Below are positions 23,549-32,850 of a stretch of 64,000 nt of DNA, piece after piece. The stretch is from an uncultured Bacteroidales bacterium. Its GTDB lineage: Bacteria > Bacteroidota > Bacteroidia > Bacteroidales > F082. Where the stretch lies: the NCBI GenBank assembly GCA_946408345.1, contig CAMJRR010000011.1, positions 1 to 64,000 of the forward strand, given 5' to 3'. Made by a program: the position numbers and the translations under genes. Position 1 is the stretch's first letter. The number at the start of each line of letters is the position of its first letter. The notes under the pieces were generated by a model that was given only the letters and a program-made list of their open reading frames with translations, ran no database searches and had not been told where the DNA came from.

Positions 23549-25008
23549 TAGGGCATGAGTTCAGTTGTTCCCGCTAGATATGCTCCTACCTTATTGATGC
23601 ACAAAGTACCCTTGAATACCTTAAACCTAATTCTTAACTTATCGGCCTTAACGGTCTGGAAACGAAGAAGTCGCTTGTAACCGATGGTAGTAGTTGGCTC
23701 GTTGGTTTCTATGGGCAACCATTTGCCATTAAAGTAATAGTCCAAATAAAATGCATCAACATTCTGACCTAAAGGGATATATTCTTGCAATAACAAGCGG
23801 TTAAAGGCAGTAGTTTTCGGGAATTCAAAGATGAGTTCAGCTTGATGGATGCTGTCTTCCGTTGCCCAGTAGGTTTCATATTCTTCATCCAGCACATGCT
23901 TGGCCTTGAACCTCCAGCCTCTTGTGTTGCTGGCAGTCACCTTACAATCTTTCAGCAGGTTGTCGGCAAAGTCCTTTTGCAACCTCTTATACCATTGGAC
24001 GGCATTGGCTGAGTCGATACTGGGTATCCTACCCTCTTGATTTACAGGGAAATTGAGCAAGAGATTGGTGTTATGGCCCACACTTTGGTAATATAAATCC
24101 ATCAACTGGTTTACGGTTTTTACCAGGCCGTCTTCATTGGCATGGTAGAACCATCCCGGACGAATGGAGACATCCACTTCGGCAGGTAGCCACGCCTCGC
24201 CTTCGCGATAGCCTTGCTGCAAGGCCTTTGTGTCGTTAAGCGATTCGAAATCAGTTTTGTACATACACCATTGCGTGGCGTTGGCCTTGCCTTCCTCGTT
24301 GCCAATCCAGCGCAAAGTCGGGACAGTACCGCCAAAGATGCTCGCTTCGGGGCTGTATTTCCAAACGATGTCCCTCGCCTTCTCATAGTCGTAGTATTGC
24401 TCGGCAATGATGGAACGCATCTCATCGGCGCCTCCATACCATCCAGTACCGCCATTGGCACCGTCGAACCAGAACTCAAACAAGGGTCCATAGTTGCTCA
24501 CAAGTTCCTCAATCTGTTGATGATAGATATCAACATAACCCTTATAGCCGTACTCGGGTTGGTTGCGGTCCCAAGGCGAGAGATACAGCCCGAACTTCAA
24601 GCCATACTTCTTGCATGCCTCCGAAAGCTCGCGCACTAAATCTCCCTCCCCATTCTTGTAATAGGTGTTCCTGATGCAATAGTCGGTAGTCTCAGTCGGC
24701 CAAAGGCAGAAACCGTCGTGGTGTTTCGCGGTAAGGATCACGCCCTTCATTCCGCAGGCTTTCAAGGTCTTGGCCCACTGCTCGCAGTCCAAGTTCGTAG
24801 GATTAAAGGTATAGGAAGGCGTATTGCCGAAGCCCCATTCCATGTCATTAAACGTGTTTAAGCCAAAGTGTATAAACGCATAGTTTTCAAGTTGTTGCCA
24901 TTCCAATTGTTGCGCGGTTGGAATAGGTCCACTTGGCTTGGGACGGTGGACACAAGAAGCCAACATCAGACCGCCCATTAACACCCATATCAGATGCCTA
25001 TGATTCAT
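23548..25008 (-). CDS. Alpha-L-fucosidase, GH29 family lipoprotein
   Basis: A 486-residue glycoside hydrolase with a lipoprotein signal (LMGGLMLASC). GH29 features are FIHFGLNTFNDMEWGFG, ILTAKHHDGFCLWPT, LYLSPWDRN and the nucleophile Asp in FEFWFDGANG (about residue 180). The C-terminal 130 residues look like a discoidin-type (F5/8C) carbohydrate-binding module. It would act on fucosylated host or plant glycans at the cell surface. Its ATG overlaps the stop of the secreted M64 peptidase gene by 4 bp, so the two are translationally coupled; together they suggest glycoprotein or mucin use. Confidence 0.92.
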   Translation of the reverse strand: MNHRHLIWVLMGGLMLASCVHRPKPSGPIPTAQQLEWQQLENYAFIHFGLNTFNDMEWGFGNTPSYTFNPTNLDCEQWAKTLKACGMKGVILTAKHHDGFCLWPTETTDYCIRNTYYKNGEGDLVRELSEACKKYGLKFGLYLSPWDRNQPEYGYKGYVDIYHQQIEELVSNYGPLFEFWFDGANGGTGWYGGADEMRSIIAEQYYDYEKARDIVWKYSPEASIFGGTVPTLRWIGNEEGKANATQWCMYKTDFESLNDTKALQQGYREGEAWLPAEVDVSIRPGWFYHANEDGLVKTVNQLMDLYYQSVGHNTNLLLNFPVNQEGRIPSIDSANAVQWYKRLQKDFADNLLKDCKVTASNTRGWRFKAKHVLDEEYETYWATEDSIHQAELIFEFPKTTAFNRLLLQEYIPLGQNVDAFYLDYYFNGKWLPIETNEPTTTIGYKRLLRFQTVKADKLRIRFKVFKGTLCINKVGAYLAGTTELMP

Positions 25009-26534
25009 TGTTTCACAAATTTACGAGTCTCACCATTCGTACGAAGCACATACATGCCCTTGGGCAAGTCGCTGATGCCAATCCTGTTCACCTCGTTTTC
25101 GAGTTGAACCGTCATCGCGACCTTACCGTTCATGTCAATGATTTCCGCTTGACCATTCGCTTGATTAACAAACACATCGATGAAATCCGTAGCCGGATTG
25201 GGACACACACGAAGCGACAATTCGGGCTGCAAATGCTCTGATTTCACTGCAACTGGGCTATCGGAATGTGCCTCGATCACGGCTTCAATCGCTCTGTTGC
25301 AAACGGCACAGAAAGGCGCATAGTTGCGCATCATGCAATTGCGTTGGGGCCGATACATGCCTTCCTCCAAATAGCCTCCGCCTTCAAAAGCACCTACAGT
25401 GTTGTTATATTGATTCGTATTTGGGGTAGGAATAGGTGTGCCTGGGGCGACAAGGTCGGCCCATTTCGATTCAAAGTCCACCAAAGTGGTGATATTGGGT
25501 TCCCAAGGCTCCACATTTAAGTTATAGAGCAAGGCCAATGGGTTGTCAGGCTCCTCGTATTCATCAGCAAGACCTGCGAAAGCATGGCCAAACTCATGCA
25601 CGATGACATCGGAAGATGACATGTTGCCCGCCGTGCTCATCGAGTAAAAGTTGTAGAAACCGCCTCCGCCATACTGGTTGCTGTTCACCAAAATGTAGAT
25701 CTGGTCATAAGGTGCGTTCGCTGCTACATCCTTGACCGAGAAATAATTGCGCGTGGTGCAATAACGGTCGATATAAAAGGTGTAGAAATGCGAATTGAGG
25801 ATGGTGCGTTTCCAGATATGCGAGGCAGGAATGTCGACACCGCTTTCCTCGGAAGGAGCCAGCACTGCGCGGAAATTGAAGTCGTTGATATGACTTGCAA
25901 AGGGCTCCGCTTGGGCGAACACATTGGACAGATTTTGGCAATCTTGCAGGAACCTGTCCATCTCATCTGCGGTGTAGCCGTCTGGCAAAATCACGATGTC
26001 CACCTTGCTTTCGGGCGAGCCGTTGACCATGATGTCCTCAACAGGAAACACATAACGCTGTTCGGTGGTATTGAACATTTCGTTAGGCTCATAAAGCTTT
26101 GAGAATATTTCCTCAAACTCGCCATCGAAATTCCTGATTTCAAGGATGATATAGGCTTCATTGCGCGGTAGCGGGACACTCACGGATTCCTCATAACAGC
26201 GTTCCATCACTCGGGCTTCACTGGTGGTTTTCCATTCCTGGAACAAGGTGTTATAGCCTCTTGAATAAATCAAGGTATTGGTTTGTACGTCAATCACTTT
26301 TACTCGGTTGGTACCAAAATTGAAGGGGTCTATCAAATTGACTTTTGAGCCACCGAAATACGGCTCGATGATGAAACGTTCAAACACATAATGCGAGCTG
26401 TCGGACGTGCCGCATTGGAAAACATCCATGCGCAACGACCCCTCGTCAAGGAAATACTGCCCGAAATTGATGTTTTGCGCCTTTGAAAGCAGCGAAAACG
26501 CAATGGCAAATAGAAGGATAATGGTCTTTTTCAT
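25005..26534 (-). CDS. Secreted M64 family metallopeptidase with T9SS sorting domain
   Basis: About 509 residues from the ATG at 26,534, giving a Sec signal peptide (MKKTIILLFAIAFSLLSKAQ). An N-terminal M64-type beta domain is followed by the catalytic region with HEFGHAFAGLADEYE near residue 310 (HExxH plus downstream Asp/Glu) and NCMMR/CAVC near 430. The C-terminal 75 residues form a type IX secretion Por sorting domain (RVCPNPATDFIDV, MYVLRTNGETRKFVKQ). M64 enzymes include the IgA peptidase of Clostridium ramosum. It probably cleaves host glycoproteins and is coupled to the fucosidase gene. Confidence 0.9.
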   Translation of the reverse strand: MKKTIILLFAIAFSLLSKAQNINFGQYFLDEGSLRMDVFQCGTSDSSHYVFERFIIEPYFGGSKVNLIDPFNFGTNRVKVIDVQTNTLIYSRGYNTLFQEWKTTSEARVMERCYEESVSVPLPRNEAYIILEIRNFDGEFEEIFSKLYEPNEMFNTTEQRYVFPVEDIMVNGSPESKVDIVILPDGYTADEMDRFLQDCQNLSNVFAQAEPFASHINDFNFRAVLAPSEESGVDIPASHIWKRTILNSHFYTFYIDRYCTTRNYFSVKDVAANAPYDQIYILVNSNQYGGGGFYNFYSMSTAGNMSSSDVIVHEFGHAFAGLADEYEEPDNPLALLYNLNVEPWEPNITTLVDFESKWADLVAPGTPIPTPNTNQYNNTVGAFEGGGYLEEGMYRPQRNCMMRNYAPFCAVCNRAIEAVIEAHSDSPVAVKSEHLQPELSLRVCPNPATDFIDVFVNQANGQAEIIDMNGKVAMTVQLENEVNRIGISDLPKGMYVLRTNGETRKFVKQ

Positions 26535-26666
26535 ATTGATAGATATTATGTTTGTAATCTGAAGGTTTGAAAAAGCAAAAATACAAAAATATCCCTCAGT
26601 TGATGTAGGTTGTCGATTTTTATCTCGCAAATTGAAAGACATGGTTTATGTCCAATTGACGAATGA

Positions 26667-26710
26667 CAAAAAAAGGTGGCCCCAGAATAATCTCCAAGAC
26701 CACCAAAAAA
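26667..26710 (-). terminator. Probable terminator of the LamG lipoprotein gene
   Basis: On the minus strand GGTGG...CCACC forms a short stem followed by seven T residues, 20 bp after the stop at 26,730. The loop is long, so confidence is moderate. Confidence 0.5.
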
Positions 26711-26729
26711 TAGTCACGTTCTAGTTCTT

Positions 26730-27518
26730 TTATTGCTTAGCGTTGTATAGCGTTTGTATTTCAGAAGCCGTCAATGGGCGGTTGTAGCTCCGGAAGTTGT
26801 CGAGCTTGCCATTGTAGTACCCCAACTTGCCACTCTTTGTCGTGGCGACGCCAAAGTAGGCGGTCTCCACATCAGTTCCCCACCTCAAATCCACAGATTC
26901 TTTTGTCTCAAACAAGACTCCATCGATATAAATCATAGCAACCGCTTCATCGTAGGTAAGCGTCAGCATATGCCAGCCATTGTCGGCATATTCGATTGTC
27001 GAGCCAGCGGTTGTCCAATGAAGCAGATTGTTGTTATGCCCAGAGGCATAATGAATCTTACTATGGTTATCGAAACCCAATGCAGACTTGGGATTATCGT
27101 AGAAGAAGGTATTGCTGCCTATCAGATATTGGTTGTTTCTTCCAGTCTTGAACCAAATGTTGATGGAGAATGGCCTGCCTCCAGGAACGATGTTGTCGTT
27201 CACTTCGATGAACGACTCACCGCTGAATTGCATCGATTTTCCTTCGCCGCTCGGCGTATCGGTCGAAGCCACGGCACCATTGTTGACGGCAGTGTAATTG
27301 CCTCCCCAGTCCGCAATTTCGTCGCCATCGAAGTTGAAGTAACAGAACAAGCCGTCAGTTACCACAACAATATTGGGGTTGTCGGGCGTGGGATTGTCAG
27401 GAGTTGGGGTATCGGGAGTTGGATTGTCTGGCGTGTCAGGCTTTTGGCATGACCCGAAAAGACACACAGAAATGGCGAACACTGCGCCTAAAATCAGATT
27501 GAAATTTACTTTTTTCAT
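26730..27518 (-). CDS. LamG/concanavalin-like lipoprotein
   Basis: A 262-residue protein with a lipoprotein signal (LFGSC, Cys24) and a Pro/Asp/Thr linker of repeated TPDNP units. A LamG-like jelly-roll domain follows: FCYFNFDGDEIADW, PFSINIWFKTGRNNQYLIGS, GWHMLTLTYDEAVAMIYIDG, KLDNFRSYNRPLTASEIQTLY. Such surface lipoproteins bind glycans or protein ligands. It lies downstream of the lipoprotein gene at 27,538 and may be co-transcribed with it. Confidence 0.85.
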   Translation of the reverse strand: MKKVNFNLILGAVFAISVCLFGSCQKPDTPDNPTPDTPTPDNPTPDNPNIVVVTDGLFCYFNFDGDEIADWGGNYTAVNNGAVASTDTPSGEGKSMQFSGESFIEVNDNIVPGGRPFSINIWFKTGRNNQYLIGSNTFFYDNPKSALGFDNHSKIHYASGHNNNLLHWTTAGSTIEYADNGWHMLTLTYDEAVAMIYIDGVLFETKESVDLRWGTDVETAYFGVATTKSGKLGYYNGKLDNFRSYNRPLTASEIQTLYNAKQ

Positions 27519-27537
27519 TGTTGTTTGATATTTGTAA

Positions 27538-28281
27538 TTAGGGTTTCACAAATTTAATTTTTGCAAAATTGGCAAAGCATGGTTCCAAAACAAACCAACC
27601 TTCTTTTTCTATAGTCTCTCCATTTTTTAGTTGCTTCTTTTCATTATAGGAGATGCCCAATACGTTGGTTCCTATTTCGTTGCCTTTGGAGTCAAGCAGG
27701 ACATTTCCATTAGCATCAAGACATTTGTAAAGCCCAGACCTCATGCTATCGAGTTTTTCGATTATCTTTGCGTCAACTGGCTTCACTTTGTAATAAAAAG
27801 TGAGCGTCGTCCTATTGCAACTCGACGCGTGTTTGGTGATTTTTTCTGAAATCTTGCATTCCACGACCTCAAATCCCAAGCCGTCTTCAACTTCGAAAGG
27901 AATGTCCTTGCCAATAAGCCCAGCCATTTCCTTTTCCAAAGCTGCATTTGCCTCTGCTACAATCTGTTTCCCTCTCTCCTTATGATCCGCGCTAATCTTT
28001 ACGTAGTTTTGCTCTCTTTTGTCGCTGTTGTCGGCGTACTTTTCCATGTTCTTCTGTCGGGCTTCCTCATATTCATCTTCACTTGTCTTCCACTTGGCGG
28101 AGTACTCGCCAGAGATGTTCACCAAGTCGCCTAAAATCTCATTCTTTGGGGATTTCTGGAACTTCACCTCGTTTTTTGTTTTTGTTTCGCTATCTCCACC
28201 GCCTCCACAGGAAGCGAGAATGAGCGAGGTTGCAAAAATGCCTGCGCAAAATAAGGTCGCAAATACCTTTTTCTTTTTCAT
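27538..28281 (-). CDS. Lipoprotein of unknown function
   Basis: A 247-residue protein with a clear lipoprotein signal (ILASCGGGGD). Residues 60-120 are highly charged and helical (DEYEEARQKNMEKYAD), and the C-terminal part is beta-rich with three cysteines. I do not recognise a family. Its 19-bp gap to the LamG gene downstream suggests an operon. Confidence 0.75.
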   Translation of the reverse strand: MKKKKVFATLFCAGIFATSLILASCGGGGDSETKTKNEVKFQKSPKNEILGDLVNISGEYSAKWKTSEDEYEEARQKNMEKYADNSDKREQNYVKISADHKERGKQIVAEANAALEKEMAGLIGKDIPFEVEDGLGFEVVECKISEKITKHASSCNRTTLTFYYKVKPVDAKIIEKLDSMRSGLYKCLDANGNVLLDSKGNEIGTNVLGISYNEKKQLKNGETIEKEGWFVLEPCFANFAKIKFVKP

Positions 28282-28403
28282 AGTTTAATGTGCCATGGTT
28301 ATTACCCATTATGGCTCGTCGGGGTTGATTGTTTGGAATGAAAAATTAAATTGAGCAAATGTCACCATAATTCCCTGCATCGGTCTTTCATTCGCCCAAA
28401 AAA

Positions 28404-28475
28404 CGGTTTGCAATGCGTAAAAAACAATGGGTCGCTTTCGTCATTGCGTAAAATTTCGGTTTGCAACGCGTAAAA
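28404..28475. repeat. Direct repeats upstream of the AraC-family gene
   Basis: CGGTTTGCAATGCGTAAAA at 28,404 and CGGTTTGCAACGCGTAAAA at 28,457 are 53 bp apart (about five helical turns), with a partial copy ATTGCGTAAAA at 28,443. Position and spacing suit operator sites for the adjacent regulator. Confidence 0.7.
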
Positions 28476-28512
28476 TGGCAAGTAATTGGCATAGTTTGTT
28501 ACGAAATAACCG

Positions 28513-28520
28513 TACCTTTG
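28513..28520 (+). promoter_or_regulatory. -7 box very close to the AraC-family start
   Basis: TACCTTTG ends only 5 bases before the ATG at 28,526. If functional, the mRNA would be leaderless or nearly so. Confidence 0.5.
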
Positions 28521-28525
28521 CCGAC

Positions 28526-29641
28526 ATGAACAGCGATTTGTTCTACATATTGCTGCTAAGCTTCGTGTCTGGCATGACGCAATGTTTATTGACGTTATGT
28601 GGCATTTATATGCTATTGGAACACCGAAACTACCAGTTTCAAAGGGTATTTGCTGTTGTCTTGATCTTGCATGGTTTTGGCTTTTTCAACAACTTTGTGG
28701 TTTTAGCTTGCAGTGAACAACCTTACTCCGAGTTCCTCAACACACTTTTGGTTCTCTTCGACTATGTGATTGTAGGCGGCTACATGATGTTTGGCGTCTC
28801 TCTGGTTTTCCCCAATCGTTACAAAACGCGTCAACTCTTGCTTTTGGTGATACCTTATTTAATTGCCATGCTCTTGTTTGCCCTCAGCCGAAGCCCCTTG
28901 GTTTTGACGGTCATGCAAATCTATACCGTGGTGGTTTCGTTAGTTTTGTTGGTGTATTTGGTTCTTTCTATCAGGAAACATACTCGACTGTTGCTCGACA
29001 ATGTGGGAGACTTGGAGTTTTTTGACCTACGATGGAGCAACATTTTGATTGTCCTCTATTTCGCTTTCCAATTGTTATGGACTATTGAAAGCCTATCGCA
29101 ACAGTCGTGGTTTTCAGAACCCTCTGCCGGACGCAATCTGCTTTTCGACTCCCTCTATTGCCTCATCTGCATCGGCATTGTTTTATACGTCATGCACAAA
29201 CTGATACATCAGCAGGTATTCACCCTCTCTCCCGCCGATGAATATGAAAACGAGCCTCAAGAGCCAACCACTCCAACACCCCAACCCAATGCTGGCAAAT
29301 CCCTGATTGGTTGCGACATAGACATGGTTATGAAGGAAAAGCGATATTATCTTGACAACACGCTGACATTGCAGAAGTTGGCCCAACATCTGGGCACCAA
29401 CCGGCAGTACCTCAGCAACCATATCAATCAAGAGCTTCATACGACCTTCTACGACTACATCAACGACTTTCGTTTGGAGGATGCCAAAGCCATGTTAGAT
29501 AGTCAAAACACTGAAAACCAACACTCTTTGGAAGATATTTCGGTCATGGCAGGCTTCAATTCCTACGCCACTTTCTTGCGCTCGTTCAAGAAAAAGTATG
29601 GGCAAACACCATCGCAATACCTGACGGAGAAAAAATCGTGA
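28526..29641 (+). CDS. Membrane-bound AraC-family transcription regulator
   Basis: A 371-residue protein from the ATG at 28,526. The first 230 residues hold about seven hydrophobic segments. A Pro/Thr linker is followed by an AraC DNA-binding domain of about 100 residues (LTLQKLAQHLGTNRQYLSNHINQ and EDISVMAGFNSYATFLRSFKKKYGQTPSQYL). A 7TM-type N-terminus joined to an AraC domain is a Bacteroidota architecture thought to sense an extracellular or membrane signal. It lies 68 bp upstream of galK on the same strand, so it may control the galactose cluster. Direct repeats sit just upstream. The longer frame from 28,427 would include the -7 box and is not used. Confidence 0.88.
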   Translation: MNSDLFYILLLSFVSGMTQCLLTLCGIYMLLEHRNYQFQRVFAVVLILHGFGFFNNFVVLACSEQPYSEFLNTLLVLFDYVIVGGYMMFGVSLVFPNRYKTRQLLLLVIPYLIAMLLFALSRSPLVLTVMQIYTVVVSLVLLVYLVLSIRKHTRLLLDNVGDLEFFDLRWSNILIVLYFAFQLLWTIESLSQQSWFSEPSAGRNLLFDSLYCLICIGIVLYVMHKLIHQQVFTLSPADEYENEPQEPTTPTPQPNAGKSLIGCDIDMVMKEKRYYLDNTLTLQKLAQHLGTNRQYLSNHINQELHTTFYDYINDFRLEDAKAMLDSQNTENQHSLEDISVMAGFNSYATFLRSFKKKYGQTPSQYLTEKKS

Positions 29642-29709
29642 CTAAATCAAAAATCTAAGTCACGCAATCAATTTTTTTCCTAATTTGCGCCCAAATTTAA
29701 CCTTACACT

Positions 29710-30855
29710 ATGACTATCGAAGAATTAAAATCTCTTTTTAAGCAACGCTTTGGAAATGAGGGCGTTGTCTACACATCGCCTGGACGCATCAACCTCATCG
29801 GCGAACACACTGACTACAATGGTGGCTTCGTTTTTCCGGGAGCCATCGACTCGGGCATCTATGCCTGCATCCGACTCAACGGCACCGACAAAGTTCGCGC
29901 CTACTCCATCGACAAGGAGGACTATCGCGAGTTTGGCATGAACGAGGAAGATCATCCTCATTTACATTGGGCCAATTACATCTTTGGCGTGTGCCGCGAA
30001 ATCATCAAACGAGGCTACAAGCTGCAAGGCTTTGACACCGTGTTCTACGGCAATGTTCCGATTGGTGCAGGCATGTCGTCTTCGGCAGCTTTGGAGAGCA
30101 CTTTTGCTTTTGCTCTTAACGAGTTACTCGATCTAGGCATTGACAAGTTTGAACTTGCTCGTATCGGTCAGGCCACTGAGCATAATTATGTCGGCGTGAA
30201 GTGTGGCATCATGGATCAGTTCGCCTCGCTTTTCGGCAAGGCCGGTCATCTGATGCGCCTCAACTGCGCCACGATGGAGTTTGAGTATTATCCTTTTAAT
30301 CCTAAGGGTTACAAGGTGGTGCTTTTGGACACTTTGGTGAAGCACGAGTTGGCTTCGTCGGCCTACAACCGTCGTCGCGAGTCGTGTGAGAACGCCTGTG
30401 CACATATCGCCAAAAAGCATCCCGAGGTGAAATACTTGAGTGATGCCACGATGGCCATGCTCAACGAGATTGATGTGGAGATTCCAGCCGAGGACTACAT
30501 GCGTGCGGAATATGTCATCGGTGAGAAGCAGCGCGTCCTCGATGTCTGCAATGCCTTGGAAAAAGGTGACTATGAGACCGTTGGCGATCGTATGTACGGC
30601 ACCCACTTTGGTATGAGCAAACTTTATGAGGTGAGCTGCGAAGAGCTGGACTACCTCAACGACATCGCCAAGGAATGTGGCGTGACGGGTTCCCGCGTGA
30701 TGGGCGGCGGCTTTGGCGGCTGCACCATCAACCTCGTGAAAGAAGACCTTTATGATGCCTTCATCGCCACGGCGATGGAGAAATTCAATGCCAAATTCGG
30801 GCATGAACCAAAGGTGTATGATGTCGTGATCTCGGACGGAGCGAGAAGGTTATAG
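29710..30855 (+). CDS. galK: Galactokinase
   Basis: A 381-residue GHMP kinase that phosphorylates galactose at C1 with ATP. Motif 1 GRINLIGEHTDYNGG (residues 22-36) is the galactokinase signature, motif 2 is PIGAGMSSSAALE near 118-130, and motif 3 is GGGFGGCT near 335. It is the first enzyme of a plus-strand cluster that continues with a SecD-like gene, a nucleotidyltransferase, galM and a sugar importer. The length is normal for the family. Confidence 0.96.
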   Translation: MTIEELKSLFKQRFGNEGVVYTSPGRINLIGEHTDYNGGFVFPGAIDSGIYACIRLNGTDKVRAYSIDKEDYREFGMNEEDHPHLHWANYIFGVCREIIKRGYKLQGFDTVFYGNVPIGAGMSSSAALESTFAFALNELLDLGIDKFELARIGQATEHNYVGVKCGIMDQFASLFGKAGHLMRLNCATMEFEYYPFNPKGYKVVLLDTLVKHELASSAYNRRRESCENACAHIAKKHPEVKYLSDATMAMLNEIDVEIPAEDYMRAEYVIGEKQRVLDVCNALEKGDYETVGDRMYGTHFGMSKLYEVSCEELDYLNDIAKECGVTGSRVMGGGFGGCTINLVKEDLYDAFIATAMEKFNAKFGHEPKVYDVVISDGARRL

Positions 30856-30874
30856 TCATTAGTCAAATCTGTTT

Positions 30875-31903
30875 ATGATGATGATTAAAAAATGCTTACG
30901 GATTGGAATGGTAGCGGCAATTGTGGTGGCATCAGTCATTATTCTTACCCAATGTTTTTCCAATCATGAAAACGATAGTGGTACTTCGATAATGGTCGAG
31001 GTTTCGGCAACTGAAAATGAGTTTGACAAAATCATGGACCGTTGTTGTGAAGTTATGGAAAAGCGCATACAATTGTTCTGCGAAGATGAACCAGGTTTGG
31101 ACAAAGCAAAGTTCAGCATAAAAAGAACAAACGACAACAAAAGAATCCGAATTGATTTAAAAAATGTGGAATTGGGCCATGATCAAGTCGCTCGTGTTTT
31201 GAATTTGTTGCAATCGCAAGGTTGCCTTCAGTTTTATGAGACATATACTTTCAACGAACTTTCTGATTGTTTTTACAAAGCCAATGTCAAGTTGGCCGAG
31301 AAGGACAACCCTAATCTAGAAGCCGATTTCAAGTTTTTATATGAGGGTCCCCTTTTCGACTTGCTGAAACATAGTTTCAATCAAATTGCACCAGGAAAAT
31401 ATGAGGCCGAACGGACAGCATGTGTGGGTAAAGCAAAAGCAATAGACACTTTAGCCATCAACCAGATGCTGATAGAAACAAGAGACTTGTTTCCGCATGA
31501 CTTGAAACTTGCATGGACAGTGGAACCTGAAATTGTTGATGATAGCGAGGTTCTTGGCCTTATTGCTCTGAAGTTGTCACCTGACAACAAATGTGCTCTT
31601 AATGGTGAAGCAATTTCGGATGCTCGTCTAGAGTATTCAAGTTATAATGGTGAACCAGAGATTCTGATCATGATGAATAATGAGGGGGCAAAGTCTTGGC
31701 AACGCATCACTGGCAACAATATTGGCAGACAAATTGCTATCGTTTTTGACGGCTATGTGTACTTCTATCCTGTTGTCACCAGTGAGATTCCTAATGGTAG
31801 AGCAACTATCTCTGGAGGCAATTTGACCACAGAAGGAGCAATAAATATAGTAAACATTTTAAAAGCGGGGATGTTGCCAGTTCCCGTAACTGTAGTAGAA
31901 TAG
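30875..31903 (+). CDS. Stand-alone SecD-like periplasmic (P1) domain protein
   Basis: A 342-residue protein with one N-terminal hydrophobic segment (residues 9-25, ending ILTQC, an imperfect lipobox). The rest is exported. The C-terminal stretch IVFDGYVYFYPVVTSEIPNGRATISGG, then INIVNILKAGMLPVPVTVVE, matches the head of SecD's first periplasmic domain up to the usual LPVPVxVVE boundary, where SecD's channel helices would begin. The gene stops exactly there, so no translocase membrane domain is present. The upstream portion (LQFYETYTFNEL) also resembles Bacteroidota SecDF P1. It sits 19 bp after galK and 30 bp before the nucleotidyltransferase gene. A role in galactose use is unexplained. Confidence 0.8.
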   Translation: MMMIKKCLRIGMVAAIVVASVIILTQCFSNHENDSGTSIMVEVSATENEFDKIMDRCCEVMEKRIQLFCEDEPGLDKAKFSIKRTNDNKRIRIDLKNVELGHDQVARVLNLLQSQGCLQFYETYTFNELSDCFYKANVKLAEKDNPNLEADFKFLYEGPLFDLLKHSFNQIAPGKYEAERTACVGKAKAIDTLAINQMLIETRDLFPHDLKLAWTVEPEIVDDSEVLGLIALKLSPDNKCALNGEAISDARLEYSSYNGEPEILIMMNNEGAKSWQRITGNNIGRQIAIVFDGYVYFYPVVTSEIPNGRATISGGNLTTEGAINIVNILKAGMLPVPVTVVE

Positions 31904-31933
31904 ATTACAAAACAACAAACAATTCAAACATAA

Positions 31934-32839
31934 ATGAAACCAACATTATTAGTTTTAGCTGCAGGTATGGGCTCGCGTTACGGTGCCCTGAAGCAGATGG
32001 ACGGCGTCGGCCCCAACAATGAGGCCATCCTCGATTATTCCATTTACGACGCCAAACGCGCCGGTTTCGGCAAGGTGGTCTTCGTCATCCGCGAGGACTT
32101 CGCTGAGGCCTTTAAGAAAGTGAACAACACGGAGAAATTTGGTATCCCAGTTGAATATGTCTACCAATCCCTTGACAAGTTGCCGGAAGGCTTCAGCGTC
32201 CCCGAAGGGCGCGTCAAGCCTTGGGGCACCTGCCACGCCGTCTTGATGGCTAAGGATGTGATCCACGAACCCTTTGCCGCCATCAACGCCGACGACTTCT
32301 ACGGCAAGGAAGCCTATGAGGTTTTGGCCAAGTATCTCATGGAATGTGAAGGTAAGAAAGGCGCATACAGCATGGTCGCCTACAAACTCCGCAACACCAT
32401 GTCGGACTTTGGAACGGTGAGCCGTGGCATCTGCACCGCCGACGCTGAAGGCAACCTGCAGACCATCGTCGAGCGCACTGCCATCGGGCACACCGAAGAC
32501 GGCGGCGCGGCCTACACCGACGAGACTGGCAGCCATCCTTTGGACATGGATTCCCTCGTTTCCATGAACTTCTTCGGCTTCACCCCCGATTTCTTTGCCT
32601 ATTCCGAGAAAGGCTTCGTCGAGTTCCTGAAAGGACCTGCTCAGACCAACATCAAGGCAGAGTTCTTCATCCCGCTGATGGTTAACCAAAGCATCCACGA
32701 CGGCTCGGCCAAGCTGAAAGTGCTGTCGAGCAATGCCTCATGGTTCGGTGTGACCTACAAGGAAGACAAGCCCGAGGTGATGCGCAAGATTCGAGAGCTG
32801 ATTGAGAAAGGCGTTTATCCGAACAATTTATGGGAATGA
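31934..32839 (+). CDS. Sugar-1-phosphate nucleotidyltransferase
   Basis: A 301-residue NTP_transferase-fold protein. The nucleotide-binding signature LAAGMGSRYGALKQMDGVGPNNE is at the N-terminus, WGTCHAVLMAKD and NADDFYGKEAY (metal/sugar site) follow, and the C-terminus ends NNLWE. In position it replaces galT: it lies between galK and galM, so a UTP-dependent galactose-1-phosphate or glucose-1-phosphate uridylyltransferase is the natural guess. It could also make another NDP-sugar. No galT or galE is in the window. Confidence 0.85.
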   Translation: MKPTLLVLAAGMGSRYGALKQMDGVGPNNEAILDYSIYDAKRAGFGKVVFVIREDFAEAFKKVNNTEKFGIPVEYVYQSLDKLPEGFSVPEGRVKPWGTCHAVLMAKDVIHEPFAAINADDFYGKEAYEVLAKYLMECEGKKGAYSMVAYKLRNTMSDFGTVSRGICTADAEGNLQTIVERTAIGHTEDGGAAYTDETGSHPLDMDSLVSMNFFGFTPDFFAYSEKGFVEFLKGPAQTNIKAEFFIPLMVNQSIHDGSAKLKVLSSNASWFGVTYKEDKPEVMRKIRELIEKGVYPNNLWE

Positions 32840-32850
32840 TATTGAGATAA

